Shown: positions 17,164-28,100, numbered from the stretch's first letter. The stretch is DNA of 64,000 bases from CAZCAC01 sp964496575 (GCA_964496575.1 CAZCAC010000006.1:62001-126000), one strand, 5' to 3'. Numbers and translations: made by a program. The notes: generated from the letters alone by a model not told the origin.

Positions 17164-18261
17164 TCAGCAGCGCGTGAGCTGCCGCGCGAGCGCCGGGAGC
17201 AGGTCGGGCAGATCCTCGCCACCGAGGCCGATCCGGAAGTGCTCTCCATCGCCCAGGAAGAGACTGGCCGGGAAGAGGAGGATGCCTTCCTCCTTCGCCA
17301 TCCGCTCGCAGAGCTCTTCCGCGCCGCCCTGGATGAGCTCCGGGTAGGCGAGACAGCCGGCGGATGGACGGGACCAGCGAGCCCGAGACGCGTTCGCCTC
17401 GAAGAAGAGGTCGAGGACCTCGAGATTCCGTTCGATGACGGCCAGGTTGCCGTCGAGGATCGTCTCCGCGGCGCGGAGTGCGATCAGCGCCAGAACCTCG
17501 TCCGGGGCACCGTTGCAGATCGACAGGTGCGTCTTCACCGCGGTCGCCGCCTGGAGGAAGCTCCGGTCACGGCAAGCGAGCCAGCCGACCCGGACTCCAC
17601 CGAGCCCGAACGACTTTCCCATCACATCCACGCTGATGCCCCGCTCGTACCGGTCCGCGACCGGCGTGGCCGGCTTCCGCGCGAGCAATCGGAACACCTC
17701 GTCCACGAGCAGGTAGATCCCCCGAGCCGCGGCGAGCTCCACGATCGCGGCGAGGTCGGCCTCGTCGATCGTCGCGCCGGTCGGATTGTGGGGAGAGTTC
17801 AACACGATGAGCTTCGTCGCGGGGAGGAGGGCCGCCTCGATCTCGGCGGCGTCCTGGCGGAAACCGCTTTCCCGGCGGAGCGGAATCGTGGTCACCGCGG
17901 TGCCGAGCTCCGTGGGCAGGGTCGCGAGATCCTCGTAGCACGGGGTGAACGAGACGACATGATCTCCCGGCGAGAGCAACGCCCGAAACGCGCAGAAGAG
18001 CGCTTCCTGGGCCCCGGCCGTGGTGAGGACCGAATCAGGGCCGGCCTCGCCGTACAGGCCGGCGATCTCCTCGCGGAGAACCGGCAGGCCCGCGGTGGTC
18101 GCGTAGCCGAGGGAGAGCGTCTCGAAGAGGCGCGCCGACTCGGCGTCGGCCAGCACGAGCAACTCCTCCATGGTCATCGTCCGCGCCGCCGCCTTCGAGA
18201 GCGACCGGGGCGCGACCTCGCCCCACCGCGCGAGGTGCGCCTCGAGGAGCGACGGCTTCAA
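17164..18261 (-). CDS. ovoB: PLP-dependent aminotransferase-fold enzyme, probable 5-histidylcysteine sulfoxide lyase
   Basis: A 365-residue class I/II fold enzyme. Motifs: TTAGAQEALFC (cofactor phosphate region, about 80-90), LNSPHNPTGAT (154-164), LLVDEVF (184-190) and GKSFGLGGVRVGW with K216 as the Schiff-base lysine. A TTG at 18261 overlaps the ovoA stop in TTGA, with GGAG 8 nt upstream, so translation is coupled to ovoA. In the ovothiol pathway a PLP enzyme, OvoB, cleaves the sulfoxide made by OvoA to 5-thiohistidine. Position immediately after ovoA and the fold make that role likely. The sequence alone would also fit a general aminotransferase or C-S lyase. Confidence 0.75.
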   Translation of the reverse strand: MKPSLLEAHLARWGEVAPRSLSKAAARTMTMEELLVLADAESARLFETLSLGYATTAGLPVLREEIAGLYGEAGPDSVLTTAGAQEALFCAFRALLSPGDHVVSFTPCYEDLATLPTELGTAVTTIPLRRESGFRQDAAEIEAALLPATKLIVLNSPHNPTGATIDEADLAAIVELAAARGIYLLVDEVFRLLARKPATPVADRYERGISVDVMGKSFGLGGVRVGWLACRDRSFLQAATAVKTHLSICNGAPDEVLALIALRAAETILDGNLAVIERNLEVLDLFFEANASRARWSRPSAGCLAYPELIQGGAEELCERMAKEEGILLFPASLFLGDGEHFRIGLGGEDLPDLLPALARQLTRC

Positions 18262-20369
18262 TCGATTCTCTCCCAGGCCGTCAGCTCCGAGAGCGTGTGC
18301 TGGAACTTCCGCCTCGTCTCCCGGATCACGAACGGGACATCCCGGGGCTCGCCGACCGGGCGGAAGTACGGGCCGAGGACCTCGTGAAGCCCGTCGAGGG
18401 TCGTCACGTTCTCGCCGTCCCGCTTGAAACCGCCGATCCACTCCGAACGCTCGGCGTACTCCTCGAGCCAGGTGTAGGGAGAGGCGATGACCAGGAGACC
18501 GCCCGGGCGGATCCGTTCATGGATCGTGCCGAGGAACTTCCGCGGACTGTAGAGCCGGTCGATCAGGTTCGCGGCGAGGACGAGGTCGTAGTCTCTGAAG
18601 ATCGGTTTCAGGTTGCAGGCATCACCCTGCCAGAACTCCGCCCGCATCGCGGTCGCCTCGAGACCGAACTCCTGGAGCGTTCGCTCGTGGTAGGAAAGCA
18701 GCTCACCTTCGTCCGGCAGCACGAACTGGATCCGCTTGTTCTCCTTGAGCTCGTCGGCGATCCGGATGAAGCGGGCCGAGAAGTCGACGCCGGTGACCTG
18801 TTCGAACTCCCTGGCCAGCTCGAAGGTCGCCCGGCCCACGGCGCAGCCGAGATCGAGCGCCCTCTCGCGCCGCCGTCCCTCGGTCAGCTCGAGACAGATT
18901 CGCGCCAGCTCCCGCGGGAAGCTCGCGACGCCGTAGTACTCGCTGCCGTAGTGGAACTCACAGTACTGCGCGACCAGGTCGTCGGTCTCGTAGACGTCGG
19001 TCCGGATCTCGATGCTGTGCTCGGTCTCGATATACCGGAAGCCGGCGTGCTGATAGAAGTGACGCCGGAAGGCGTAGCGGGCGTGGTGCGTCGCCTCGTT
19101 GCCGGTGGATATGAAGCTGCCACCTTTGATGAGATTGTGCTTCGTATCGAAGGTGGGCGTGGAGAAGTCGTCGTAGAGGGGGTGGACCGCGAACCCAGGA
19201 AGGCCAGTGATCGGAGTCTCGGTCCATTGCCAGACGTTGCCGACGACGTCGCAGAAACCGCCCTCGAACTCATGCTCCGTGACCGGGCACGGAGAAGTCT
19301 CGTGCTCGAGGTTCAGGTTTCCAGGGGCCTTCTCCCAGTCCGGCTGGTCCGGGACCTTTGCCTGGTCGCGAAGCCTCGTCCACTCCTCCTCCGTGGGAAG
19401 ACGGATCGGCTTGCCGGTCCGTGCCGCGAGCCAGTGACAGAACGCTCTCGCTTCGAGGCAGTTCACTTCCACCGGCCAGTCCCACGGCATCTCGATCTCC
19501 CGGAGCATCGTCCGGAGCCGATACGAGCCGCCGTCCCTGACCCAGAAGCGCGGGCACTCTGCCTCGCAGTAGCTGCGCCACCCCCACCCCTCTTCGTCCC
19601 AGAAGCTCTCCTCCGCATAGCCGCCCTCCGTGACGAACGGGAGGAACTCGGCGTTGCTGATGAGGTACTTCGCAGCCTTGAAGGCGGGGACGTCGCGGAC
19701 GTGGCGGCCGTACTCGTTGTCCCACCCGTAGAGGGCGTGATCCCTCTCCTTGCCGAGAGTGACGCGGCCGCTCGACACCGGCAGAAGCTCGTTCGCGGGT
19801 GCCTCGCCGGATCTCGGGCAGACCGGCCAGTGCGGATCGTCGCGGAGGCACTCGAGGGGGAGCTGGCGGATGAGGACGGAGGAGGTTTCGAGGTGGATGC
19901 GCGCGTGCTCGATTCCCATGAGGATCGCCCAGAAGGGGCTCTCCCAGCCGATCGGCACGGTGAGGGGGAGCTCCGTGATCGCCCGGTCCACGGTCTCGCG
20001 CACGAGGTCGCGGTAGGCCCGAACCTCGGCGGACGGCGGCCAGTCGTAGTGCGTCTGATCGAGGTCGTCCCAGCTCATCTCGTCCACACCGATGGCGAAT
20101 ATCGACTCGAGCTTCGGATTCAGGCGCTCGGGCAGGATCTTCGCGAGCACGAGCTTGTTCACGAAGAAGACGGCGGTGTGGCCGAGGTAGAAGATCAGCG
20201 GGTGGCGGAGTGGGTCCGCGCGGCGGGTGAAGGCCGCGTCGTCCAGAAGTGTGTCGTAGAGCTGCTCGTCGATCGTGAACGTGTCGTGGAAGTAGCGCCG
20301 GATCTCCTCGCGCTTCGCTTCCGGCTCGCCGGTGTTCAGGACGATGGTTCGCGTGACAGTCAGACCCAT
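18258..20369 (-). CDS. ovoA: 5-histidylcysteine sulfoxide synthase / mercaptohistidine methyltransferase
   Basis: A 703-residue three-domain enzyme. A DinB-like N-terminal domain holds the non-haem iron ligands: H64 (or H56) in RHPLIFYLGHTA and H155/H159 with E161 in EHARIHLET, the HX3HXE signature. An FGE-sulfatase-like domain (about 190-470) includes LPTEEEWTRL, GNVWQWTETP and IKGGSF. A class I methyltransferase domain (about 480-703) carries ALDLGCAVGRATFEL near 503. OvoA joins histidine and cysteine oxidatively and its C-terminal domain N-methylates 5-thiohistidine to give ovothiol A, a thiol antioxidant. The start is the ATG at 20369 with AAGGAGG 8 nt upstream. Length and domain order match OvoA rather than EgtB, which lacks the methyltransferase. 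Confidence 0.93.
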   Translation of the reverse strand: MGLTVTRTIVLNTGEPEAKREEIRRYFHDTFTIDEQLYDTLLDDAAFTRRADPLRHPLIFYLGHTAVFFVNKLVLAKILPERLNPKLESIFAIGVDEMSWDDLDQTHYDWPPSAEVRAYRDLVRETVDRAITELPLTVPIGWESPFWAILMGIEHARIHLETSSVLIRQLPLECLRDDPHWPVCPRSGEAPANELLPVSSGRVTLGKERDHALYGWDNEYGRHVRDVPAFKAAKYLISNAEFLPFVTEGGYAEESFWDEEGWGWRSYCEAECPRFWVRDGGSYRLRTMLREIEMPWDWPVEVNCLEARAFCHWLAARTGKPIRLPTEEEWTRLRDQAKVPDQPDWEKAPGNLNLEHETSPCPVTEHEFEGGFCDVVGNVWQWTETPITGLPGFAVHPLYDDFSTPTFDTKHNLIKGGSFISTGNEATHHARYAFRRHFYQHAGFRYIETEHSIEIRTDVYETDDLVAQYCEFHYGSEYYGVASFPRELARICLELTEGRRRERALDLGCAVGRATFELAREFEQVTGVDFSARFIRIADELKENKRIQFVLPDEGELLSYHERTLQEFGLEATAMRAEFWQGDACNLKPIFRDYDLVLAANLIDRLYSPRKFLGTIHERIRPGGLLVIASPYTWLEEYAERSEWIGGFKRDGENVTTLDGLHEVLGPYFRPVGEPRDVPFVIRETRRKFQHTLSELTAWERID

Positions 20370-20498
20370 GGGGTTCGCCTCCTTGGGCACGAGTGTACGG
20401 TCTTCTTGTGCGCGCGACCCGACCTGTTGCTTCGTTGATGCTCGGCGACGAGCGATCCACACCCGCGAGACGGCCGCGTGGAACGGGAGCTGCCGGGC

Positions 20499-23400
20499 TC
20501 ACTCCACGATCACCAGGTCCGCGCGCGAGGAGGCGCCCACCGCGACCCTGACCGTCACTTCCCCGCTCTGGCCGGTCGTCGTCTCTCCGCTGATACTAAA
20601 TGTGCCTGCGGGGATCCCGGGTAGGACGTAGCTGCCGTCCACGAGACTGCACTCGACTTCGGCTCCGGCAACCAAGCGCCCACTGCTGTCCTTCACGGTG
20701 ATCCAGACGCGTTTCACCGGACCGCCGTCGGACGAGGTCACGACACCCGTGATGGATCCGCCGGGCCGCAGCTCCACCACCAGGCCTTCCAGACTCTCGC
20801 CCTCTTCGAGGACCACGTCATCGACCACGGTGGTGGCCAGGCCGGTGTCCTTCCCGCGCCAGTCAGGACCTCCGGCGCGCAGGCGATAGCGACCAGGTGG
20901 CACGAACTCGAAGCGAAAGGAACCGCCCGCGTCGCTGCTCTGTTCGCCGACTTCGAGGCCGTGGCCGGCCGGGCCCTCCGCTCGATCCAACGCTACGAAG
21001 ACCTGCGTGGCCGGTCGACCATCCGGGCCCAACACGGTTCCGGCAATCGAAGCGACCGGCAGATCGAAGTCCTCTCGCTGGCTCTTCTCCTCCCCGATGT
21101 CGCGCCTGAACTGCGCGTCGTTGCCACCCGGTCTGCCGATCGAGAACCAGTGCGGTCCGGGGTCGTTCAACTTCAGCTCGTAGTTACCGAGCTCGTCGCG
21201 GATCGCAGCGGCGTAGAAGTCGTGTTGACTACAGCCGACGACCAGTCCGTCCATCTCCCGGCCGCCGACAGTCACCCGGCCGTGCACGATGATCGCGCCG
21301 GTGTGCACTCCGCCGAGCACCACGTGAGCGGAACCACCCTCGGCCAGCGTGACGGTCACCTCCCGGCGCCGGGCATACGTCAACCTCCAGTCCCCTCCGG
21401 GATCTTCGTCCGACGGTGGCTCGAGGGTGACGCGGAACTCACCCGGCGGCAGACCTTCGATACTGAACCACCCTTGGTCATCGCTCCGTGCCCCCTCCCA
21501 GAAGTCGAGATCACCTTGGCCGTCCACGACGATCCGTCGGCCCGCCAAGGGCTGCTCCGAGGGGTGGACCTTCCCGGTCAACCTCGCGCCGGCGCGCAAT
21601 GCCAGAAGCAGGTTCTCGTGTGCTTCCCCGGGCCCCCCTTCGAGCTCGAGCTTCGGCGACGGCGCCCATCCCGACGCGTTCGCGGAGAGCGCCAGGGATC
21701 CCACTGGAGCATCGCTCCGCTCGAACCGGCCCTCTCCATCGGTGATCGCCACTCTGATCCCGGTGCTGGTGGTCCAGCCCCGCTGCAGGTCCATGTCGAC
21801 CTCTGCACCGGCCACCGGGTTTCCCCGGGGATCCACGACGACCCCGCTCAGCCGGGCGGCCCTCACCACGACCAGCTCGAGCGGGGCATCGGTCGGGATC
21901 ATCACCGTCTTCGGCTCAGGTACGATGATCCCCTTCCTCACCAGTCGGATCAGCCACACTCCCTCGTCGAGCCCGGTCAGCTCGAACCGTCCGTTTTCGT
22001 CCCGGCTCGTTTGGCCGATCAGACCCGGCCCGTCGAGGTGCTCCCAGCCGCTCTTGTGCGACCGGGGTTCCGCCGTCAGCCGGAAGCCGGTCAGCGGTGC
22101 GCCAGTGTCGTCGATAACTCGCCCTCGCAGGGTCTCGCCGGGAGAGAGGATTACGATCAGCCCTTCGGTTCGGGGAAGAACGTCCATCCTCGTGCCCTTC
22201 CAGGGCTGCTCATCGGGGGCGCGGCGCCTCCTCTTCGGGGCGCCATCGGCTCCGCCTCCCGTGGCACGAGGTGGAGGCTCGCGGCGCGCAGTTGCGATTA
22301 CCATCATCGGCCGGTCGGCCAGGCCGGAGAAGCGGAAGTTCCCTTGGGAGTCGGCCTTGCCGGTGAATCGTCGAACGCGCAGGTAGTCCTCGTCCTCCCC
22401 GAGAACGGGTTGCGCTCTCACCGCAGCACCCACCGCCGGAGTACCGTCGGGCCAGAGGACTCGACCGGTGATCTCGAGGCCGGCCTTCACCTTGAAGTGC
22501 AGATTCTCGCGCACCTCCCCGGGTCTCAAGTGGCCCATCTTTTCGACCCGCGCAACCTCTCCTCCGACCAGGATGGTCAGGGTAGTCTCGCCCGCCTGGA
22601 GGCCAGTGAACTCGAAGGTGCCGTCCTCGGCGGTGCGAGCAGGGTTCCAGTCCGTGGGGTGCTGCCGTCCCCTGGCGACGAGAATCTCCACTTTCAGCCC
22701 GACCCCCTTCAGCCCCTTACCGTCTTCGTCGACGACACGGCCGGCGAGGCGCACACCGCGGATGAGCGTGGGGTTCGCCTGTGTGACTTCACCCGGAGAA
22801 ACGGTGATCCCCGGCAGCTGCTGGCCGACGAAGACCCTGGAACGGAGGTCGAGCCGGTAGTCGGGCCCTGGAGGCAGACCACCGATCTCGAAACTCCCGT
22901 CGCGAGCAGGCCGCGTGACATGGCGTACCATGCCTCGCTCCGAGTCCCAGCATTGCGCCCCCAGCACCACTCTCCAGTGGACATTCTCGCGGGTCACTCT
23001 TCCTGAGGGCAGCAACATGGCTCCGGTGATCGCACCGCCCAGGAGCGGCTCGAGCACCACCTCGCCAATCTGTGTCTTCAGGTCGACGTTACGGTTCTCC
23101 TCGAGGTAGAGGTAGCGCCCCTGCAACGAGAGCTTACCCCACGTCGTCCTCGCGCCGAACGCGACGCGGAAGCGGCCGTCGGGTTCGACGTGGACGGTGT
23201 GCTTGTTCGGCGACTTGCGTCGGTTCGTGAAGCGCTGGCCGCTGGCTTCGACCCGCAGCGCTTCGTCGGGCGGGGTCCCTTCGGGGAAGATCACTCGCCC
23301 TTCGATCCACTGCGCGTCGGTGGGGATCGTGAAGCCACCCGATCCCGCCTTGGCGAGCGCCACCGCCTCCCGTTCTGGTTCGGTAGCGTTCTCCTCTTCG

Positions 23401-23600
23401 ATTGCTGACCCGAGCGGTGTCACTGAGGGTAGAGCCGACACCCTAGTCCCTCGCCCCGACACGTCCGGTGCATCCATGGTGGGACCGGGAAGCGCCGGAT
23501 CACTCTGTCCGATGTGTACCTCGGATAGAAGGAACCAGAGGAGGCCGAGCGCCGCCAGGAGCAGACCGGCGACGAGCGCGAGGGACTTGCGGACCGACAT
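20499..23600 (-). CDS. Large exported carboxypeptidase-regulatory-like repeat protein (copy 1)
   Basis: Read from the ATG at 23600, 1033 residues. Residues about 7-27 are one hydrophobic segment (LALVAGLLLAALGLLWFLL), a membrane anchor or uncleaved signal. A linker is followed by about ten beta-sandwich repeats of the carboxypeptidase regulatory-like / Ig-like type, seen as returns of GRVxDxxGxPLxG, DENGRFELTGLDEG and ITGVVTSSDGGPVK. No catalytic residues were seen; such proteins are thought to sit at the surface or in the periplasm. It is a paralogue of the protein at 25186-28278, sharing almost the same N-terminus, GDAQW/TDAQW and EPLLGG blocks and the final SRADLVI. The two copies are separated by an ATPase gene in the opposite direction. 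Confidence 0.8.
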   Translation of the reverse strand: MSVRKSLALVAGLLLAALGLLWFLLSEVHIGQSDPALPGPTMDAPDVSGRGTRVSALPSVTPLGSAIEEENATEPEREAVALAKAGSGGFTIPTDAQWIEGRVIFPEGTPPDEALRVEASGQRFTNRRKSPNKHTVHVEPDGRFRVAFGARTTWGKLSLQGRYLYLEENRNVDLKTQIGEVVLEPLLGGAITGAMLLPSGRVTRENVHWRVVLGAQCWDSERGMVRHVTRPARDGSFEIGGLPPGPDYRLDLRSRVFVGQQLPGITVSPGEVTQANPTLIRGVRLAGRVVDEDGKGLKGVGLKVEILVARGRQHPTDWNPARTAEDGTFEFTGLQAGETTLTILVGGEVARVEKMGHLRPGEVRENLHFKVKAGLEITGRVLWPDGTPAVGAAVRAQPVLGEDEDYLRVRRFTGKADSQGNFRFSGLADRPMMVIATARREPPPRATGGGADGAPKRRRRAPDEQPWKGTRMDVLPRTEGLIVILSPGETLRGRVIDDTGAPLTGFRLTAEPRSHKSGWEHLDGPGLIGQTSRDENGRFELTGLDEGVWLIRLVRKGIIVPEPKTVMIPTDAPLELVVVRAARLSGVVVDPRGNPVAGAEVDMDLQRGWTTSTGIRVAITDGEGRFERSDAPVGSLALSANASGWAPSPKLELEGGPGEAHENLLLALRAGARLTGKVHPSEQPLAGRRIVVDGQGDLDFWEGARSDDQGWFSIEGLPPGEFRVTLEPPSDEDPGGDWRLTYARRREVTVTLAEGGSAHVVLGGVHTGAIIVHGRVTVGGREMDGLVVGCSQHDFYAAAIRDELGNYELKLNDPGPHWFSIGRPGGNDAQFRRDIGEEKSQREDFDLPVASIAGTVLGPDGRPATQVFVALDRAEGPAGHGLEVGEQSSDAGGSFRFEFVPPGRYRLRAGGPDWRGKDTGLATTVVDDVVLEEGESLEGLVVELRPGGSITGVVTSSDGGPVKRVWITVKDSSGRLVAGAEVECSLVDGSYVLPGIPAGTFSISGETTTGQSGEVTVRVAVGASSRADLVIVE

Positions 23601-23852
23601 GCCAGAAGCCCAGACCGGGCAAGTGCGGGACAGGGCTCGGTCTTCAGTGTAGGGGCTCGGTGGATTCGTGGCCCAGGCAAGCCCGGCATCTCGACGCGTG
23701 GTGTGCTGGGCCGCCCCATCGAGGCGCTCTCGCGATTCCGTCCCACGGCCCCCCATTGGCCCCTGATGACGGCAGATTCCGCATGGAATATTCGGCAAAT
23801 TGTGGATTTTTGTTGCGGCACATCCTGGATTTAGGGGCCTCGAAGGCCCACC

Positions 23853-25115
23853 ATGGGAGCCATGGAGGTCAGCCTCTATCCCCGAGCCATCGATCGGGTC
23901 GTGGCGGATGAGTTGCTGCCCGTGTTCCCCGCGATCCTGCTCGTGGGCCCGCGGGGGAGCGGCAAATCCACGTCGATGACTGCGCTGGCGGACACGGTCC
24001 TGGACCTCTCGGAGCCGGGGACTCGGCTGGCCGCTGCGGAGGATCCCGATGGGACCCTGTCGGCAGGGAGAGGCACGGTGCTGATCGATGAGTGGCAAGA
24101 GGCACCCGAGATCCTGGGGGCGGTGAAGCGAGCAGTCGATCGTGACCCGGCCAGAACGCCGGGTCGGTTCATCGTCACCGGGTCCGTCCGGGCCGCTCAC
24201 CAGGCAGCGACGTGGCCTGGGACGGGCCGGCTGATTCGGCTGCGCATGTACGGGCTGACTCAGGCGGAGCTGGGGGGCGATCGCGACTACAACCCGATCG
24301 ATGCCCTCTTCGCTATGGAACAGCCGGTGTTCCGGGCCAGCCGCCTCTCTCGAGGGGACTACCTCGAGAGAATCGTCGCCGGGCGTTTTCCGTCGGTCGT
24401 CAAGCTGAGTGGAAGGAACCGGTCGAGGTGGTTCGGTGCCTACATCGAACAGCTTGTCGAGCGTGATGCCCGGCAGCTCTCCGAGCACAAGCCACGCCCC
24501 AACTTGGTTCGCTCCGTGCTGGCCTCCTGCGCCGCAAGGACCGGGCAGGAGCTCAACAAGAGTGCGACAGCTGCTGACGCGGGTGTCGACTACCGGAGTG
24601 CGGAGCGAATCATCGGGCTGCTGGAGGACCTCTCCATCGTCCTGCGTGTGCCGGCCTGGCACGCCAAGCGACTGAAACGGCTCACGCTGTCTCCGAAGAT
24701 CCACCTGACGGATTCGGGGATGGCCGCCTACCTGCTCAATGTGGGCGCTCAGGAACTGGGGCGTTCTCCGGCTCTGATCGGACCGATGTTCGAGTCGTTC
24801 GTCGTTGCCGAGCTCGCCGCACATCTCGAAACGGCAGCCGAAGAGACAGGCCTGTTTCACCTTCGGAATCGCGATGGACGGGAGGTCGACGTGGTTCTCG
24901 AGAGCCACGGCCGCATCGTCGGGCTGGAGGTCAAGTCATCGAGCAAGGTCGATCGATCGGATGCCAAGGGACTGATCTGGCTCAGGGATCGGATCGGAGA
25001 GCCCTTTCACTTTGGAGCAGTCCTCTACTCGGGGGCCCTCCCCTTCCGGCTCGTCGATCGCATCTGGGCATTGCCGATCAGCGCTCTCTGGCAGGGGGGT
25101 ACCGTCCGAGAATAG
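23853..25115 (+). CDS. AAA ATPase with DUF4143-type C-terminus
   Basis: A 420-residue protein of the AAA_14/DUF4143 group. Walker A is GPRGSGKST (32-40) and Walker B VLIDEWQ (about 74-80); IVTGSVR resembles sensor 1. The centre has a small helical domain. The C-terminus carries FHLRNRDGREVDVVLE and GLEVKSS, the E..D..ExK pattern of the PD-(D/E)XK-like fold seen in DUF4143. Function is unknown; the family is spread by transfer and often occurs as lone genes. It sits between two paralogous genes that point the other way. The start is the ATG at 23853; a second at 23862 with GGGAG close by is possible. The 70 bases upstream are AT-rich and include GAATATTC. Confidence 0.85.
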   Translation: MGAMEVSLYPRAIDRVVADELLPVFPAILLVGPRGSGKSTSMTALADTVLDLSEPGTRLAAAEDPDGTLSAGRGTVLIDEWQEAPEILGAVKRAVDRDPARTPGRFIVTGSVRAAHQAATWPGTGRLIRLRMYGLTQAELGGDRDYNPIDALFAMEQPVFRASRLSRGDYLERIVAGRFPSVVKLSGRNRSRWFGAYIEQLVERDARQLSEHKPRPNLVRSVLASCAARTGQELNKSATAADAGVDYRSAERIIGLLEDLSIVLRVPAWHAKRLKRLTLSPKIHLTDSGMAAYLLNVGAQELGRSPALIGPMFESFVVAELAAHLETAAEETGLFHLRNRDGREVDVVLESHGRIVGLEVKSSSKVDRSDAKGLIWLRDRIGEPFHFGAVLYSGALPFRLVDRIWALPISALWQGGTVRE

Positions 25116-25185
25116 CACCGACCGTCCGCTTGCGCCGGTGCATGGACTTACGTCGTCCCGAGCGGGGTGTTTCCCTCGTTCGCAG

Positions 25186-28100
25186 CTACTCCGAGATCAC
25201 CAGATCCGCGCGTGAGGTCGCCCCGGCGGAGACCTTCACCGTCACGGGCACCGACTCACCGACTTGCGTCCTGCCGGAGACGGTGATCGTCCCCTCGGGA
25301 ATCCCGGACAAGACGTAGACTCCGTCGTCGGGATTGCAGTGGACTCCGGTCTGCGCGACCTCCTGCCCGCTCCCGTCCTTCACCGTGAACCAGACGTATT
25401 CCGCCGGGCTGCCGTCGGAGTGAGTCACCACTCCGGTCAGGATTCCGCCGGGGTGCAGCTCGATCACCAGGCCGTTCAGGGCCTGTCCTTCCTCGAGCAC
25501 CAGCTCCTCGGTCACGACGCTGGTGAGGTTGACATTTCCATCGCGCCAGTCGGGGCCCCCGGCGCGCAAGCGGTAGCGCCCCGGCTTCAGGAATCCGAAG
25601 CGGAAGGAGCCGTCGCTGTCGCTCTCGTGGCTCGCGACGTGGTGACCGTCGCCCGTCTTCTCGTCCATTCGCTCCAGCACGACGGAGGTCTTCGCGACCG
25701 GCTGGGCGTCCGACCCCAGCACGATCCCCGCGATCGAGCCGACCGCCAGGTCGAAGTCCACTCGCTGGCTCGCCTCTTCGCCGAGCTCGCGGCTGAAGGT
25801 CGCGCGGTCGCCATCGCGGGCGGTGACCGAGAACCAGTAGGAGCCCGGACTGGTCACCTTCAGCTCGTAGTTGCCGAACTCGTCGCAGGCCGCCGCCGTG
25901 TTGAACTCGTTCGCCCCACACCGCACGACGAGGTCCGGCATCGGTTCGCCACCGACCGTCACCCGCCCATGGACGAGGATCGCCGAAGCGGACGGCTCGC
26001 CGAGCACCACGTGAGCGGTGCCGCCCTCGGTCATGGTGACGACCGCCTTGTGCTGCTGGGCAGAATACAGCCGGCGGTCTTCTTCCCCCTCGGCGCCGCG
26101 CGGGGGATCGACCCGGACGTTGAACTCACCCGGCGGCAGGCCCTCGAAGCTGAACCGACCCTGGCTGTCGCTGTACGTCGATTCCCAGAAGCTCACTCCC
26201 TGGCGGCCCGACACGTAGACCCGGCGACCGGCGACCGGCTTCGCCGAGGCGTGGATCTCTCCGGTCAGCCGAGCGCCGGGACGCAGCACGAGCAGCAAAC
26301 CCTCGCGCTCTTCTCCCGGACCCACCTCGAGCTCGAGAGCATCCGACCGGGCCCAACCGGGAGCCTCTGCGTAGAGCGACAACGAGCCCGGCGGCGCATC
26401 GTCCACCGTGAAGCCGCCGTCGCTGTGAGCCGTGGTCGTGATGCTGAAGATGGTCCCTTGCGGCCCGGTCCGGTGGCTCAGGTCGATCTCCGCCCCACCC
26501 ACCGGCTGGCCGCTCGGGTCCTGGACCACTCCGACGAGGCGAACGGATCGCCTGACTCGCAGGTCGAGCGGGACGTCGGTCGGGATCGTCACCACGACCG
26601 GGTCGGTGCCGACGAAACCGTTCCCGGAGACGCTGACTCGCCACTCTCCGGCACTGAGCCCGGCCAGCACGAACTCACCGTTGTCGTCGCGCGCACGACC
26701 GCTGATCTGACGCGACCAGTCGAAGTTCGGGATTCCGCCCCCCTCCTCTCGTGGAGTCGCCTGCACCTGGTAGCTGGTCACCGGCGCACCGGTGTCGTCG
26801 GTGACTCGCCCGCGCAGGGTGTCACCCGGCGTGAGGATCACGATCACGCTCTCGTCGCCGGGGGTGAGGTCCTTCTGCTCACCCTTCCAGATCGGGCCCC
26901 TCCGGGTGCGTCGCTTCTTCCCCGAGGAATCGCCGGCTCCGGCTCCCTCGTCGCGGATCGGGAGCTCGCGCCGCGCGGAGGCGGACAAGAACGCCGGCCG
27001 TGCCTCGAGTCCGGTGATGCGGAAGTTCCCCTCGCCGTCGGTCTTGGCGTGGAACTCGCGAGCGTTCCAGGAGTCCTCGTCCTCGGCGAGGACGTGCTGC
27101 ACCTTCACCATGGCGCCCACCGCCGGCGTGCCATCGGGCCAGACCACGCTTCCGCCGAGCGCCAGGCCGGCACTCACCTGGTAGTGGAGGTCGTCTCGAT
27201 CCTCGCCGGCCTCGAACGAACCCAGCTCCACGACTCGCTCGGAGCACCCCTCGGCTCGGATGCGAAGGGTGGCCGTCCCGGGCTGGAGCCCGGTGAACTC
27301 GAACGCACCATTCTCGGTGGAACGTCTCTGGAGGTGGGTCGTCGAGCTGCGCTCCTCCGTCTCGACGTGATTCTCGAGCTCCAGCTCGGCACCCTCCAGC
27401 CCCACACCATCGGTTCCGGTGATCCGCCCCGCTAGGCGCACGCCCCGGACCAGGGTGAGCTCGATCTCGGTGATCTCGCCGGCGGCGACCACGAGCCCCT
27501 CCTTCCAGCTGTCGGAGAAGATCGTCGAGGAGAGGTCGAGGTGGTACTTGCCGCCGGGGGGCAAGCCGGTGATCTCGAAGCGTCCGTCAAGGCCAGGCTT
27601 CGAGTTGCGCCGCACCCGGTTCCGGCCCGATCCCCAGTTCTGCGCCGCCAGCATCACGCTCTCGAACGTCTCCTCGGAGGCGATCTCCCCGGGCGGCAGC
27701 AGCAGTTTCCCCGCGATCATTCCACCCAGGAGAGGCTCGAGCGTCACCTCGCCATCCTGCTTCTTCAGATCGACCTTCTGCTTTCCCTCGAGGTAGAGGA
27801 AACGCCCGGACATGCCGATGAACCCCTTCTTCGTCGCGGCGCTGAAGGCGACCCGGAAGCGGCCGTCGGACTCGACGTCGACCTTGTGTCGGCGCGGCGA
27901 CTTGCGGTCCTTGGTGAAGCGCCGGCCGCTGGCTTCCACGCTGAGCTGTTCGTCGAACGGGGTGCCGGCGGGGAAGATCACCCTCCCCTCTACCCACTGG
28001 GCGTCGCCCGGAATCGCGAAGCCCCCCTTCTCCGTCTCTGCGAACGCCACCGCTTCGCGCTCCGGCTCGCTCGCCTCGCTCACCGGCTCGGGGCGCGGCT

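Noticed and set aside
18297..20438. Open frame of 713 codons on the plus strand opposite ovoA
   Set aside because: ovoA has all its catalytic motifs and a strong ribosome site; the opposite frame has none.
20961..23006. Long plus-strand frame opposite the first repeat protein
   Set aside because: It mirrors the minus-strand repeat domains, has no domain of its own and no ribosome site. A similar frame at 25264-27435 was rejected for the same reason.
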